NCBI GenBank assembly: GCA_947054185.1
Contig: CAMRVW010000009.1
Coordinates: 1-25,875 of the forward strand
Origin: an uncultured Rikenellaceae bacterium
GTDB taxonomy: Bacteria > Bacteroidota > Bacteroidia > Bacteroidales > Rikenellaceae
DNA length: 25,875 nucleotides
Direction of reading: 5' to 3'
Shown: piece after piece, positions 7,439-16,727 of the stretch
Position numbering within the stretch: position 1 is the first letter of the stretch
How the letters are laid out: each line of letters begins with the position of its first letter
Notes under the pieces: model-generated
The model's input: only the letters and a program-made list of their open reading frames with translations
The model's database searches: none
Told to the model about the DNA's origin: nothing
Translations under genes and position numbers: made by a program

Positions 7439-8449
7439 TTATTTTATTACTTCCACTTCGGTGCCGTTGTTAAGTCGGCTTTGGCCTGTTACCACCACCG
7501 CATCGTCCTCTTCGACACCCGAGATCACTTCATATCTGTCGTCCATGCGACGGCCTAACTCCACCTTGCTGAACACTGCTTTGCCGTCTTTTATCAGATA
7601 GACATATTTGTCGCCGGCGCCGGTGAGCTTCTGCACCGCCCTGTCGGGTATCACTATGCGCTCGGCAGTGTCGTGACGCAACACCACTCGCGCGAACATG
7701 CCCGGGCGTATCGACTCGTCGGCATTGTCTATGCGCACCTCTATGGGGAAAGTGCGGGTGGCGGGATCGATGGTGGGATAGATGATGTTGATGCGGCCGG
7801 TGAACTTGCGGTCGCCGTAAACATCGGTGGTGATCTCGACCTCCATACCCTTTTTGACTTTTGTGAAGAGCACTTCCGAGATATTGACAAGCAGCTTGAC
7901 GGGGCGTATCTGCTCGACGGTGAGTATGGGTTTGGACGAAGAGTACATATCGCCGTTGTCGTAATTGCGGGCCGTCACTATGCCGTTTATGGGGCTTGCC
8001 AGGGTGGTGTTCTCTTTGAGGTTGTCGTAATTGCTTTTAGAAACCTGATAAGAGAGCTTTTTGGCGTCCCAATCCGATTTGGATGTGCCGCCCACCTTGT
8101 AAAGCTCGTCGGCGCGCTCGAACTCTATGCGGTTGTTGAGCATCTGCACCTCGGCCTGGGCCAGGTTGGTGGTATCCATAGACACCAGAAGCTGCCCTTT
8201 CCTTACATGGTCGCCCACCTCCACATATATCTTGCCTATGCGCATGGGATTTTGGGGGGCTATGTTGTTCGACACCTGAGCCTGTATCGTGCCGGTGAAG
8301 GTGTTGATCTGATCGACGGTCTGTCTGGTGGCCGTCTCGACACTGACTTTGGGCCGTACCTCAAGCACTTCCGTGTCGACATTGTCTTTCGAACCGCCGC
8401 AAGAGGCCAGCAGACAGATCATGCAGAACGATAAAATTTTAATCTTCAT
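7439..8449 (-). CDS. RND efflux periplasmic adaptor lipoprotein (MFP/HlyD-like)
   Basis: This 336-residue adaptor bridges the RND permease and the outer-membrane channel. It has a lipoprotein signal with lipobox LLASC and acylated Cys17. The two lipoyl half-motifs are at about 62-92 (VEVGDHVRKGQLL) and 148-170 (LASPINGIVTARNYDNGD), flanking a short alpha-hairpin at about 94-145. Beta-barrel and membrane-proximal domains follow (about 175-336, including IRPGMFARVVL and VYLIKDGKAVFSKVELG). The hairpin is short, as in many Bacteroidota adaptors. It starts 14 bp after the TolC-like gene and ends 11 bp before the permease, so all three are surely co-transcribed. Confidence 0.92.
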   Translation of the reverse strand: MKIKILSFCMICLLASCGGSKDNVDTEVLEVRPKVSVETATRQTVDQINTFTGTIQAQVSNNIAPQNPMRIGKIYVEVGDHVRKGQLLVSMDTTNLAQAEVQMLNNRIEFERADELYKVGGTSKSDWDAKKLSYQVSKSNYDNLKENTTLASPINGIVTARNYDNGDMYSSSKPILTVEQIRPVKLLVNISEVLFTKVKKGMEVEITTDVYGDRKFTGRINIIYPTIDPATRTFPIEVRIDNADESIRPGMFARVVLRHDTAERIVIPDRAVQKLTGAGDKYVYLIKDGKAVFSKVELGRRMDDRYEVISGVEEDDAVVVTGQSRLNNGTEVEVIK

Positions 8450-8463
8450 ATCTAAAGTGTTTT

Positions 8464-9798
8464 TTATTTCCCGTTAAATTCTTTGCCTTGCAGGCGGTCG
8501 AGCGCGTTGTGCGCCACCATGTAATTATATATCGACTGGTTGAGCGTGAGCATGGCGCGCGAGAGTGCCAGCTGCGAGTCGTTGATCTCGAGCAGTGTGC
8601 CGCCTCCCACCTCGTAACGCTTGACTGCTATGTCGTAACCGCGTTGCGCCTGGTCGACGCTCGAACGTGCCGCCTCCAACTGGCGTTTGCTCGTCTGCAT
8701 GAGGCTGGTCTGGCGAAGCACCTCCACGTTGAGGCTCCGCTCGGTGTTGAGGCGTTGCAGCTCGAGGGTCTCGACGTCGACTCTGGCCTGCTTGAGGTCG
8801 AAACGTCGTTTGCCGCCGGCGAATATGGGTATGTTGAGGCTCAGTCCGGCAGTGGAATAGGGCGTCCACCGGTATTTCCCGAATTTATAGGTGTTGTCCA
8901 TGGCGCTCCATTGCAGGTTGCCCGAGAGGTTGAGCGTGGGATAGTTGGATGCCTTGGTCACCTCCACCATCTTGTCTAGCTGTCGTCTCTGTATCTCGAA
9001 CTGGGCCATGGTGCTGTTGCCTTTGAGCGACAGGTTGTCTATGGGGCCGCTTATTACGGTCTCATAGTCTTTGAGGTTGCCGGCGCACTCTATCTCCATG
9101 TCGAGCGATACGCCCATCAGGGCCTTGAGTTGCCAGTGCGCTATGCGCAGGTTGTTTTCGGCGTCGTAAACGTTGGGCTCGGCGTTCTTGACTGTCACCT
9201 CCGCGCTTATAAGGTCATATTCCGACACCTTGCCCACGTCGAATTTCTGCTTTACGTTAGAGAAGTTTTCCACGGCGTTGTCGTATATCTCTTTATATAC
9301 CTTGTGGTTTTCTGCGGCCAAAAGCACTGCGCAATAGGCGTTGGACACCTGCTCTATCATGTCTATGCGCGAGCTGCGGGCCTTCTCCACGGCCAGCTCC
9401 ACATCCATGGCCGATATTTTGAGCGATTTCCACAGGCCGACGTTGACAACCGGCATCGACAGGTTGAAGCCTCCGTTCCATGAGTTGTTCATGCCCACCT
9501 CCATGCCCTGGCCCGAGTCGCCGAAATACATGACCTGTTTTTTGATGGTGCGTTGATAGGCGGCCGAGGCGTCTATCTGCGGATAGAGGGCGGCGTATGT
9601 GCCTTTTTTTGCATAGCCGGTCTTTTCAATCTCCTTGTCGGCAATCTTTATTGTCGGGTTTTCGCTCAGGGCTATCTCTAAAGCGTCCTCGAGCGTGAGC
9701 AACGTTTTGTCTTGCGCCGACGACCGGGCTGGTGCCAATAGCACCACCGATGCGGTGACGGAGAGTGTCAGCAGTGTTTTTGTAAGGTTCATAATCAT
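8464..9798 (-). CDS. TolC-family outer-membrane efflux protein
   Basis: This 444-residue outer-membrane channel subunit is the first gene of the efflux operon. The open frame extends upstream to 9879, but a clear signal peptide begins at the paired ATGs at 9798 and 9792 (MNLTKTLLTLSVTASVV, cleavage likely after SSAQ), so I place the start there; the two ATGs cannot be told apart. The mature protein has two outer-membrane-efflux repeats. The first contains LEDALEIALSENP and the second LKQARVDVETLELQ followed by VKRYEVGGGTLLEINDSQLALSRA, which is typical of the family's last coiled-coil region. It should trimerise as the exit duct of the pump with the adaptor and permease encoded downstream. 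Confidence 0.9.
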   Translation of the reverse strand: MIMNLTKTLLTLSVTASVVLLAPARSSAQDKTLLTLEDALEIALSENPTIKIADKEIEKTGYAKKGTYAALYPQIDASAAYQRTIKKQVMYFGDSGQGMEVGMNNSWNGGFNLSMPVVNVGLWKSLKISAMDVELAVEKARSSRIDMIEQVSNAYCAVLLAAENHKVYKEIYDNAVENFSNVKQKFDVGKVSEYDLISAEVTVKNAEPNVYDAENNLRIAHWQLKALMGVSLDMEIECAGNLKDYETVISGPIDNLSLKGNSTMAQFEIQRRQLDKMVEVTKASNYPTLNLSGNLQWSAMDNTYKFGKYRWTPYSTAGLSLNIPIFAGGKRRFDLKQARVDVETLELQRLNTERSLNVEVLRQTSLMQTSKRQLEAARSSVDQAQRGYDIAVKRYEVGGGTLLEINDSQLALSRAMLTLNQSIYNYMVAHNALDRLQGKEFNGK

Positions 9799-9894
9799 TT
9801 TGGTTCTGTGTCGTGACATATCGCTGAAACGGTGCGGTTGCGGCCACCGTGGCGGTGCAATTTTCACTTCCGGCTGCATGTCGCGTTATCGTTT

Positions 9895-9902
9895 GCAAAG
9901 GT
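9895..9902 (-). promoter_or_regulatory. Possible weak -7 element of the efflux operon
   Basis: On the minus strand this reads CACCTTTG, which keeps the TTTG half of TAnnTTTG but has CA for TA. No TTTG is found at the -33 position; instead the first TGGTCTT box begins 24 bp upstream. A weak promoter needing an activator would fit, but the assignment is tentative. Confidence 0.3.
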
Positions 9903-9926
9903 GAGGCGAATTTCTCTAATCTGTAT

Positions 9927-9973
9927 TGGTCTTATAGGTGTTGTTTTGGTCTTTTTTGAAACAAAGTGGTCTT
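9927..9973. promoter_or_regulatory. Three TGGTCTT boxes at exact 20-bp spacing (candidate AraC operator)
   Basis: Identical TGGTCTT heptamers begin at 9927, 9947 and 9967, a spacing of two helical turns. They lie between the divergent efflux operon and the AraC-type regulator gene. AraC-family proteins commonly bind direct repeats about two turns apart. The outer box on one side falls at the -33 zone of the araC-type promoter (19 bp before TATATTTG), and the opposite box falls near the -33 zone of a weak efflux promoter. Binding by the neighbouring regulator is inference. Confidence 0.6.
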
Positions 9974-9992
9974 GATTATGTTGTTTTTTACC

Positions 9993-10000
9993 TATATTTG
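9993..10000 (+). promoter_or_regulatory. -7 element of the AraC-type regulator promoter
   Basis: TATATTTG matches TAnnTTTG exactly. No TTTG stands 19-21 bp upstream; that position is occupied by the third TGGTCTT box. Transcription would start near 10007, giving a leader of about 93 nt. Confidence 0.55.
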
Positions 10001-10099
10001 CCGTGATTATGGTTTGAAAGGGTTGTTTTTTTATGTTTTTTGGTTTTTTATTGCAAATCACTCAACCCTTAAAGTAACGTCGACGCGACCTGTAATATT

Positions 10100-11008
10100 A
10101 TGGATAAAGAGAAAAAAATTGTTGCCGATACTCCCGAGGTCTATTATATAGAAGACGAGGTGGTGTTTGCGCGCATAGACCACCGTCTCAATGCCGACAT
10201 GTTTTATAATCTGCTGGCGTTATACCTGCCCTCCAACAACAATACGGTCATATCGTTCATATTGCTGGAGAGCGGCAGGATGGAGCTTGTGATAGACAAC
10301 GAGGAGGTGTCGTGCGATGCCCAAACAAACAACGTGGTGTCGGTGGGGATGTCTAAAAACGTGTCGGGGCTTGCATGTTCGCGCAATATGTCGGGCTATA
10401 TGCTCTCTATAGGCAAGGTGTTCATGGACAAGGTGATGAAGGGGCGCAAGATACTCTCCATATCGCAGATATTGAGCATGCGCAAGCAGGGAGGCAGCGG
10501 GCGGCTGGAGGGCGACAACAAAGAACTGATAAAGGGCTGCCTTATGAATGTGGAGCGATATCTGTCTGACGAAAAGCATCTTTTCTCGTCAGACCTGGCC
10601 CGCATGGCGGTCATGATATTCCTTTACGAGAATATAAACATAGCCCTGTCGCATGGCAGAATGGTGCCCGAGCGAATGGTGCCCGACCGTAAGGAAGAGA
10701 TGGTGGCCCGCTTTATGGACAGGTTGCTGGCAGATATAGAAAACCATCGCGACGTGGCCTATTATGCCGATTGCCTGTGTGTTACGCCTCACTATCTCTC
10801 TAAGGTCATAAAATCGGTGCTGGGCAAGTCGGCAGGACGCATAATAGAGGAGATGTTGATAGAGAGGGCCGTTATAATGCTGCGCGAGCCCGAATGCACC
10901 GCCCAGCAGGTGGCCGACAGGCTTCACTTCTCAGACCAGTCGTCGTTCGGCAAGTTTTTCAAGCGTCACATGGGGGTGTCGCCCATGCAGTTCAAACGAA
11001 AATTGTGA
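10100..11008 (+). CDS. AraC-family transcriptional regulator
   Basis: This 302-residue cytoplasmic regulator has an N-terminal cupin-like sensing domain (about 15-170, with FILLESGRMELVIDNEEV) and a C-terminal double helix-turn-helix (about 205-302). The first HTH spans about 218-240 (ADCLCVTPHYLSKVIK) and the second about 268-291 (VADRLHFSDQSSFGKFFKRH), ending with the family signature MGVSPMQFKRK. It is divergent from the efflux operon, with three phased boxes in between, so autoregulation and pump control are the natural inference. A 15-bp tandem duplication encodes MVPERMVPDR (188-197) in the linker. The catalase gene follows 104 bp downstream on the same strand and could also be a target. 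The ligand is unknown. Confidence 0.9.
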   Translation: MDKEKKIVADTPEVYYIEDEVVFARIDHRLNADMFYNLLALYLPSNNNTVISFILLESGRMELVIDNEEVSCDAQTNNVVSVGMSKNVSGLACSRNMSGYMLSIGKVFMDKVMKGRKILSISQILSMRKQGGSGRLEGDNKELIKGCLMNVERYLSDEKHLFSSDLARMAVMIFLYENINIALSHGRMVPERMVPDRKEEMVARFMDRLLADIENHRDVAYYADCLCVTPHYLSKVIKSVLGKSAGRIIEEMLIERAVIMLREPECTAQQVADRLHFSDQSSFGKFFKRHMGVSPMQFKRKL

Positions 11009-11112
11009 GTATGGCCTTTGGAACGTTAAATTAAAAGGTGCGTGGCATGTTATTTGCTTGTCTGTTTGTGCGGCCGGTATGGGCCGGGCTATTAATTTAA
11101 ATTATCGCAGAC

Positions 11113-12546
11113 ATGGAAAAGAAACAGATCACAACACCTGCGGGCGTTCCCGTGGCAGACAATCAGAACATATCAACGGCGGGCCGGCGCGGTCCCGCAT
11201 TGATGCAAAATGTGTGGTACATGGAGAAACTGGGCCACTTCAACCGCGAACGCATACCCGAGAGGGTGGTGCATGCCAAGGGGGTGGGCGCTTTCGGCAC
11301 CTTCACCGTAACGGGCGACATCACCCGTTACACCAAAGCCTCCATCTTTGCCGAGGTGGGCAAGCAGACCCCCATGCTGGCGCGCTTCTCCACCGTGGCG
11401 GGTGAGCGTGGCGCCGCCGACACCGAACGCGACGTTCGGGGCTTCGCCCTTAAGTTCTATACCGACGAGGGCAACTGGGACCTGGTGGGCAACAACACCC
11501 CCGTATTCTTTATACGCGACCCGGTGAAATTCCCCGATTTCATACACACTCAGAAGCGCGACCCCAAAAACAACATGCGCTCCAACAAGGCCAAATGGGA
11601 CTTCTGGACCCTCAACCCCGAGTCGTTGCACCAGGTGATGATACTGATGAGCGACCGAGGCATCCCCGACGGTGTGCGTCACATGCACGGCTTCGGCAGC
11701 CACACCTATAGCTTCATAAACAAGGAGGGCGAACGACACTGGGTCAAGTTTCACTTCCGCACCATGCAGGGCATACGCAACCTCACCGACCCTCAGGCCG
11801 AGAAGATTGTCGGTGCCGACCGCGAACACTCCCAGAAAGATCTGTTCGAGAGCATCGAGCGCGGCGATTATCCCAAGTGGAAGTTATACATTCAGGTGAT
11901 GACAGAGCAGCAGGCCAAGGAGTATCGCTTCAATCCCTTCGACCTCACCAAGGTGTGGCTGCACAAAGATTTCCCGCTCATAGAGGTGGGCGTAATGGAG
12001 CTTAACCGCAACCCCGAGAACTTTTTCGCCGACATAGAGCAGGCGGCGTTCAATCCCGCCAACATAGTGCCCGGCATAGGTTACTCGCCCGACCGTGTGT
12101 TGCAGGGTCGTCTGTTTGCCTATGGCGACGCCCAGCGTTACCGTCTGGGGGCCAATTTCATGAAGCTGCCTGTCAATATGCCGCGGCATGCGGTGCACAA
12201 CCAGATGCGCGACGGTCAGATGGCCGTGGGCGACAACGGAGGTGCGGCGCCCAACTATTTCCCCAACAGCGACGACGGGTCGGCCGACGACCGCTCGCAG
12301 ATAGAGCCGCCATTGGAGACGGGCGAGGCATATACATACGACCAACGCGACGATGACGAAGACTTTTACACCCAGCCGGGCATGCTTTACAGACTGTTGC
12401 CGCAGGATGAGAAACAGCGTCTTGTAAACAATATCGTTGCCAACCTTGAGGATGTGCCCCAGGATATACGCAAAAAAGTGGTGGATATGTTCTCTAAGGC
12501 CGACGCCGACTGTGGCAAGAGGCTTGCTGCGGCTCTGGGTATGTGA
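11113..12546 (+). CDS. katA: Monofunctional haem catalase
   Basis: This 477-residue enzyme converts hydrogen peroxide to water and oxygen in the cytoplasm. Its length fits the small-subunit (clade 3) catalases. The catalytic His54 is in RVVHAKG, the distal Asn127 in LVGNNTPVFF, and the proximal haem ligand Tyr337 in RLFAYGDAQRY with Arg333 four residues before. NADPH-binding-type residues around His173/Arg182 are plausible but not proven. The ATG at 11113 is the natural start, giving the usual N-terminus. It lies downstream of the AraC-type gene but has a 104-bp gap, so it probably has its own promoter; no clear TAnnTTTG was found. A strong terminator follows at 12650-12685. Confidence 0.96.
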   Translation: MEKKQITTPAGVPVADNQNISTAGRRGPALMQNVWYMEKLGHFNRERIPERVVHAKGVGAFGTFTVTGDITRYTKASIFAEVGKQTPMLARFSTVAGERGAADTERDVRGFALKFYTDEGNWDLVGNNTPVFFIRDPVKFPDFIHTQKRDPKNNMRSNKAKWDFWTLNPESLHQVMILMSDRGIPDGVRHMHGFGSHTYSFINKEGERHWVKFHFRTMQGIRNLTDPQAEKIVGADREHSQKDLFESIERGDYPKWKLYIQVMTEQQAKEYRFNPFDLTKVWLHKDFPLIEVGVMELNRNPENFFADIEQAAFNPANIVPGIGYSPDRVLQGRLFAYGDAQRYRLGANFMKLPVNMPRHAVHNQMRDGQMAVGDNGGAAPNYFPNSDDGSADDRSQIEPPLETGEAYTYDQRDDDEDFYTQPGMLYRLLPQDEKQRLVNNIVANLEDVPQDIRKKVVDMFSKADADCGKRLAAALGM

Positions 12547-12649
12547 CCATAACGTCTAAGATGGGTCATGCCGGAAAATGAAAGGAGGTGTTCGCCTTGG
12601 AGGGGTGGCATATATGGCGGCATGCAACATCTTGTGACGTGGTGCCGAT

Positions 12650-12685
12650 AAAAAGGGGTTGCTTGGCATAAAGCAACCCCTTTTT
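12650..12685. terminator. Bidirectional terminator between catalase and prolyl isomerase
   Basis: Arms AAAAAGGGGTTGCTT (12650-12664) and AAGCAACCCCTTTTT (12671-12685) form a perfect 15-bp stem with a 6-nt loop. It serves two convergent genes, ending 13 bp before the isomerase stop codon and about 100 bp after the catalase stop. Confidence 0.92.
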
Positions 12686-12698
12686 CGTATATGGCACT

Positions 12699-13139
12699 TT
12701 ATTCTTCGACGATCTCTATGGTCTCTATTACATCGCCGCGGCGTATTGAGTCGAGCACTTCCAGCCCCTCAGGCTCGCATATCTTGCCGAAGCAGGTGTG
12801 AACGCCGTCGAGGTGGGCGGTGTGGGCGCGGTTGTGGCAGATGAAAAACTGCGAGCCGCCCGTGTCTTTGCCTGCGTGGGCCATTGAGAGCACACCGCGG
12901 TCGTGATATTGCCTCTCGGCCGAGGTCTCGCACTTGATGGTGTAACCGGGGCCGCCCGTGCCGGTGCCGTTGGGGCATCCGCCCTGGATGACGAAGTCGG
13001 GTATGACGCGGTGAAAGGTAAGCCCGTCATAGAAGCCCTCTTTGGCCAGTTTCACGAAGTTTGATACGGTGCCGGGGGTCTCCTTGTCGTACAATTCCAC
13101 CGTCATGTCGCCTTTTTCCGTCCTGATGATAGCTTTCAT
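12699..13139 (-). CDS. Cyclophilin-type peptidyl-prolyl cis-trans isomerase
   Basis: This 146-residue protein has no signal peptide and should be cytoplasmic. It contains the cyclophilin fold motifs FHRVIPDFVIQGG (42-54) with catalytic Arg44, GSQFFI (95-100), and HLDGVHTCFG (109-118). The tryptophan found at the cyclosporin contact in eukaryotic cyclophilins is His here, as in many bacterial forms. It catalyses prolyl isomerisation in protein folding. It is monocistronic, divergent from sufB, with a -7 element TATCTTTG about 100 bp upstream. Confidence 0.95.
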   Translation of the reverse strand: MKAIIRTEKGDMTVELYDKETPGTVSNFVKLAKEGFYDGLTFHRVIPDFVIQGGCPNGTGTGGPGYTIKCETSAERQYHDRGVLSMAHAGKDTGGSQFFICHNRAHTAHLDGVHTCFGKICEPEGLEVLDSIRRGDVIETIEIVEE

Positions 13140-13236
13140 AATAAAAATATCGTTTTAGAGGGGCGACAAGCCTTGGTTGTGCCGTCGCCGTGATTTTTAA
13201 GCTTTTCTTTAAGAGTCTCCCTTTGGGAAATGCTTT

Positions 13237-13244
13237 CAAAGATA
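13237..13244 (-). promoter_or_regulatory. -7 element for the prolyl isomerase gene
   Basis: On the minus strand this reads TATCTTTG, an exact TAnnTTTG. No TTTG is present at the usual -33 distance. It lies back to back with the sufB promoter, and the resulting leader would be about 90 nt. Confidence 0.5.
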
Positions 13245-13257
13245 GTAATTTTTTCTA

Positions 13258-13289
13258 TTTGCATACGTTTTTTTTGTTGAGTATATTTG
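13258..13289 (+). promoter_or_regulatory. Consensus promoter of the suf cluster
   Basis: TTTG (13258-13261), exactly 20 bp, then TATATTTG (13282-13289) matches the Bacteroidota primary sigma-factor consensus fully. The predicted start near 13296 leaves only about 11 nt before the sufB ATG at 13307. That very short leader supports 13307 as start rather than any earlier codon. Confidence 0.85.
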
Positions 13290-13306
13290 CCCAAAATTGG
13301 TGTATA

Positions 13307-14737
13307 ATGGACGAAATATTGGAGGGACGTGATCCCGAATACAAATACGGATTTACCTCCGACCTCGATATGGAGTATTTCCCCAAGGGTCTGAGCGAAG
13401 AGACCGTGCGCATGATATCCCTGCGCAAGGGCGAGCCCGAGTGGCTCCTGGAGTTCAGGCTCGCGGCCTTTGCCGTGTGGAAGAGCATGAAGATGCCCGA
13501 CTGGGCCCATCTTAACGTGCCGCCCATAGATTTCGACGATATAACATATTTTGCCGCCCCCAAAAAGCGCGAGGGCAAGAGCCTCGATGATATAGACCCC
13601 GAGCTCTTGAAGACATTCGACAAACTGGGCATACCCCTCGAAGAGCAGAAGGTGCTGGCGGGTGTGGCCGTCGACGCGGTGATAGACTCGGTGTCGGTCA
13701 AGACCACCTTTCGCGACGAGTTGTCGAAAAAGGGCATAATATTCTGCTCGTTCTCAGAGGCGGTCAAGGAGTATCCAGACCTGGTGCGCAAGTATATGGC
13801 CAAGGTGGTGCCTCCGTCTGACAACTATTTCGCCGCCCTCAACTCGGCGGTATTTTCCGACGGCTCTTTCTGTTACATACCGCAGGGCGTTAGGTGCCCG
13901 ATGGAGCTGTCAACCTATTTCCGCATCAACGCCGCCGGCACAGGTCAGTTCGAACGCACTCTCATTGTGGCCGACAAGGGGGCCTATGTCAGCTATCTGG
14001 AGGGTTGCACCGCCCCCATGCGCGATGAAAACCAGCTTCACGCGGCCATTGTCGAGATTATCGCCGAAGAGGATGCCGAGGTCAAGTATTCGACCGTGCA
14101 GAACTGGTATCCCGGCGATAAGGAGGGGCTGGGCGGCGTCTTCAACTTCGTGACCAAGAGAGGGTTGTGCCGCGGTGACCGTTCCCGCATATCGTGGACG
14201 CAGGTGGAGACGGGCTCGGCCATAACATGGAAATATCCAAGCTGCATACTCAAGGGCGACGACAGTTACGGCGAGTTTTATTCGGTGGCCATGACGGGCA
14301 ACCGTCAGCAGGCCGACACCGGTACCAAGATGATACACATAGGCAAGCGTTCCAAAAGCCGCATAGTCTCCAAGGGCATATCGGCCGGGCGCAGCCAGAA
14401 CAGCTATCGCGGCATGGTCAAGGTGATGCCCTCGGCCGAAGGTGTGCGCAACTTCTCGCAGTGTGACTCCCTTCTGATAGGGCCCGACTGCGGCGCCCAC
14501 ACCTTCCCCTTGATAGATGCCGCCAACAGCTCGGCGGTGATAGAGCATGAGGCCACCACATCCAAGATAGGCGAAGACCAGCTCTTCTATTGCAACCAGC
14601 GCGGCATACCCACCGAGGATGCAGTGGGCCTTATAGTCAACGGTTATGCCCGCGAGGTGCTCGACAAGCTGCCCATGGAGTTTGCCGTCGAAGCCCAAAA
14701 ACTCCTTGCCATAACCCTCGAAGGAAGCGTCGGTTAG
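13307..14737 (+). CDS. sufB: Fe-S cluster assembly scaffold protein SufB
   Basis: This 476-residue protein is the SufB subunit of the SufBC2D scaffold that builds iron-sulfur clusters. The open frame runs back to 13190, but the promoter at 13258-13289 and homology put the start at ATG 13307 (MDEILEGRDPEYKYGF). Conserved stretches include AALNSAVFSDGSFCYIPQGV, the SQCDSLLIG motif with Cys386 (the position of the sulfur-accepting Cys405 in E. coli), CGAHTFP, and EHEATTSKIGEDQLFYC near the C-terminus. It is first in the sufB-sufC-sufD-sufS-tmk series. The gap of about 200 bp to sufC contains repeats, so the operon may be read through or have internal processing. Confidence 0.97.
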   Translation: MDEILEGRDPEYKYGFTSDLDMEYFPKGLSEETVRMISLRKGEPEWLLEFRLAAFAVWKSMKMPDWAHLNVPPIDFDDITYFAAPKKREGKSLDDIDPELLKTFDKLGIPLEEQKVLAGVAVDAVIDSVSVKTTFRDELSKKGIIFCSFSEAVKEYPDLVRKYMAKVVPPSDNYFAALNSAVFSDGSFCYIPQGVRCPMELSTYFRINAAGTGQFERTLIVADKGAYVSYLEGCTAPMRDENQLHAAIVEIIAEEDAEVKYSTVQNWYPGDKEGLGGVFNFVTKRGLCRGDRSRISWTQVETGSAITWKYPSCILKGDDSYGEFYSVAMTGNRQQADTGTKMIHIGKRSKSRIVSKGISAGRSQNSYRGMVKVMPSAEGVRNFSQCDSLLIGPDCGAHTFPLIDAANSSAVIEHEATTSKIGEDQLFYCNQRGIPTEDAVGLIVNGYAREVLDKLPMEFAVEAQKLLAITLEGSVG

Positions 14738-14938
14738 CGGTCACGGACGGTCACGGACCGCTTCTGAGAGGGCGAAGGTGAAAGGGGAGAATAGGTTTGG
14801 GAGGTGTTTGGGGGTGATGGTTTACTGAAAAAGACCACTAAAAAGGCTTGTCAGAAAAAGGCTGCTAAAAGGTTTGCCGGAAAAAGGTGGGTTGGAAAAG
14901 TGGGGCGAGAGTGATAATAAAAAGAAAACAGTATTGTT
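14738..14938 (+). repeat. sufB-sufC spacer with two kinds of repeat
   Basis: The spacer begins with a perfect tandem of the 10-mer GGTCACGGAC (14739-14748 and 14749-14758), flanked by GCGGTC/GACCGC arms (14737-14742 and 14756-14761) that can fold into a hairpin. The same 10-mer is part of the dispersed repeat at 25531-25540. From about 14828 to 14899 there are six A-tracts starting at 14828, 14840, 14855, 14867, 14881 and 14896, mostly continued as AAAAGG, at spacings of 12-15 bp. No gene or promoter is seen. Confidence 0.5.
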
Positions 14939-15686
<748 letters not shown>

Positions 15687-15694
<8 letters not shown>

Positions 15695-16727
15695 GATGGT
15701 CAGGGCGGCTCTTGCCGCAGAGCGTCGCGGTCTCTTTGTCGGGTCGCTCGCCTCTTTTGCAGAGCGTTACCCCGAGGTGGCGGCGCGCACCGGCTCAATA
15801 GTGGCCGCAGAGCTTGCCAAGAGTGTCAAGGGCGACAAGTTCAAGAGCATACCCGCGTTTTACAACAGGGAGTGGTGCGAGTGTCCCGACAAAGAGAGAG
15901 GGCTTGCCGTCTATGTGCCCGAGGGGGTGTCGGCGGGCGAGAAGATAACCATACACGTGGGTGGTGTGGGCACACGTGCCGATAAGTACAACTGCCGCAA
16001 TGTCATTGTGGTTGAAGAGTGTGCCTCGGCCTTTATAGAGGTGCGTTATGCCGGCGGTCTGTGTGAGTGCGGACGTCTTGCCGAGGTGTGGCTGGGGCGC
16101 GGTGCGAGCCTGGAGACGGTGACATTCTTCGAGGGCGAAGAGTCGGAGGCGGTGATAGAGGGCACCACCATAGTGAGGTGCGATGAAGATGCCGACTATC
16201 GGTCGACGGTTGCGGCATCGGGAGTCAAGAGCTTTACCGACAACACCAAGGTGATATTGGCGGGCCGTGGGGCGCGGGCAACGGTAAACGGCGCGGCCGT
16301 GGGGCGAGGCGACTGTAAGATAGAGTGCAATACCATCATAGAGCATGCCTCTGCCGACACCTCCAGCCGTCAGCTTTTCCGTGCGGTGGCCGGCGACAGC
16401 TCGCTCGTGCGTTTTTGCGGACGCATATATGTGGCGCCGGGGGCCGACCGCATAGAGGCTTACCAGCAGAACAACAACGTGTTGCTCTCAGACCGTGCGC
16501 GGGCGGTGGCCGAACCGAGGCTCGAGATATATGCCGATGATGTCAAGTGTTCGCACGGCTCGACCGTGGGGCAGCTCTCTGAAGAGGCGCTCTTTTACAT
16601 GCGTCAGAGAGGCATATCAGAGGATGAGGCCCGCAAACTGCTTGTGGACGGTTTTATAGGCGAGGTGTTCGGTATGATGGGCGATGCGGTGTTGGCCGGA
16701 AGGCTGGCCGATCGCATGAGGCTTTGA
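15687..16727 (+). CDS. sufD: Fe-S cluster assembly protein SufD
   Basis: This 346-residue protein is the SufD partner of SufB in the SufBC2D complex. The N-terminal half is variable. The C-terminal beta-helix core carries NNNVLLSDRARAVAEPRLEI and DDVKCSHGSTVGQL, whose His290 corresponds to the conserved cluster-site histidine of SufD. The final part, FYMRQRGISEDEARKLLVDGF, resembles the matching segment of SufB, reflecting their common origin. The start overlaps sufC by 8 bp. It is shorter than the proteobacterial SufD (about 420 residues), as is common in Bacteroidota. Confidence 0.95.

Noticed and set aside
13910..14698. 262-codon minus-strand frame
   Set aside because: Opposite conserved sufB sequence; a shadow frame.
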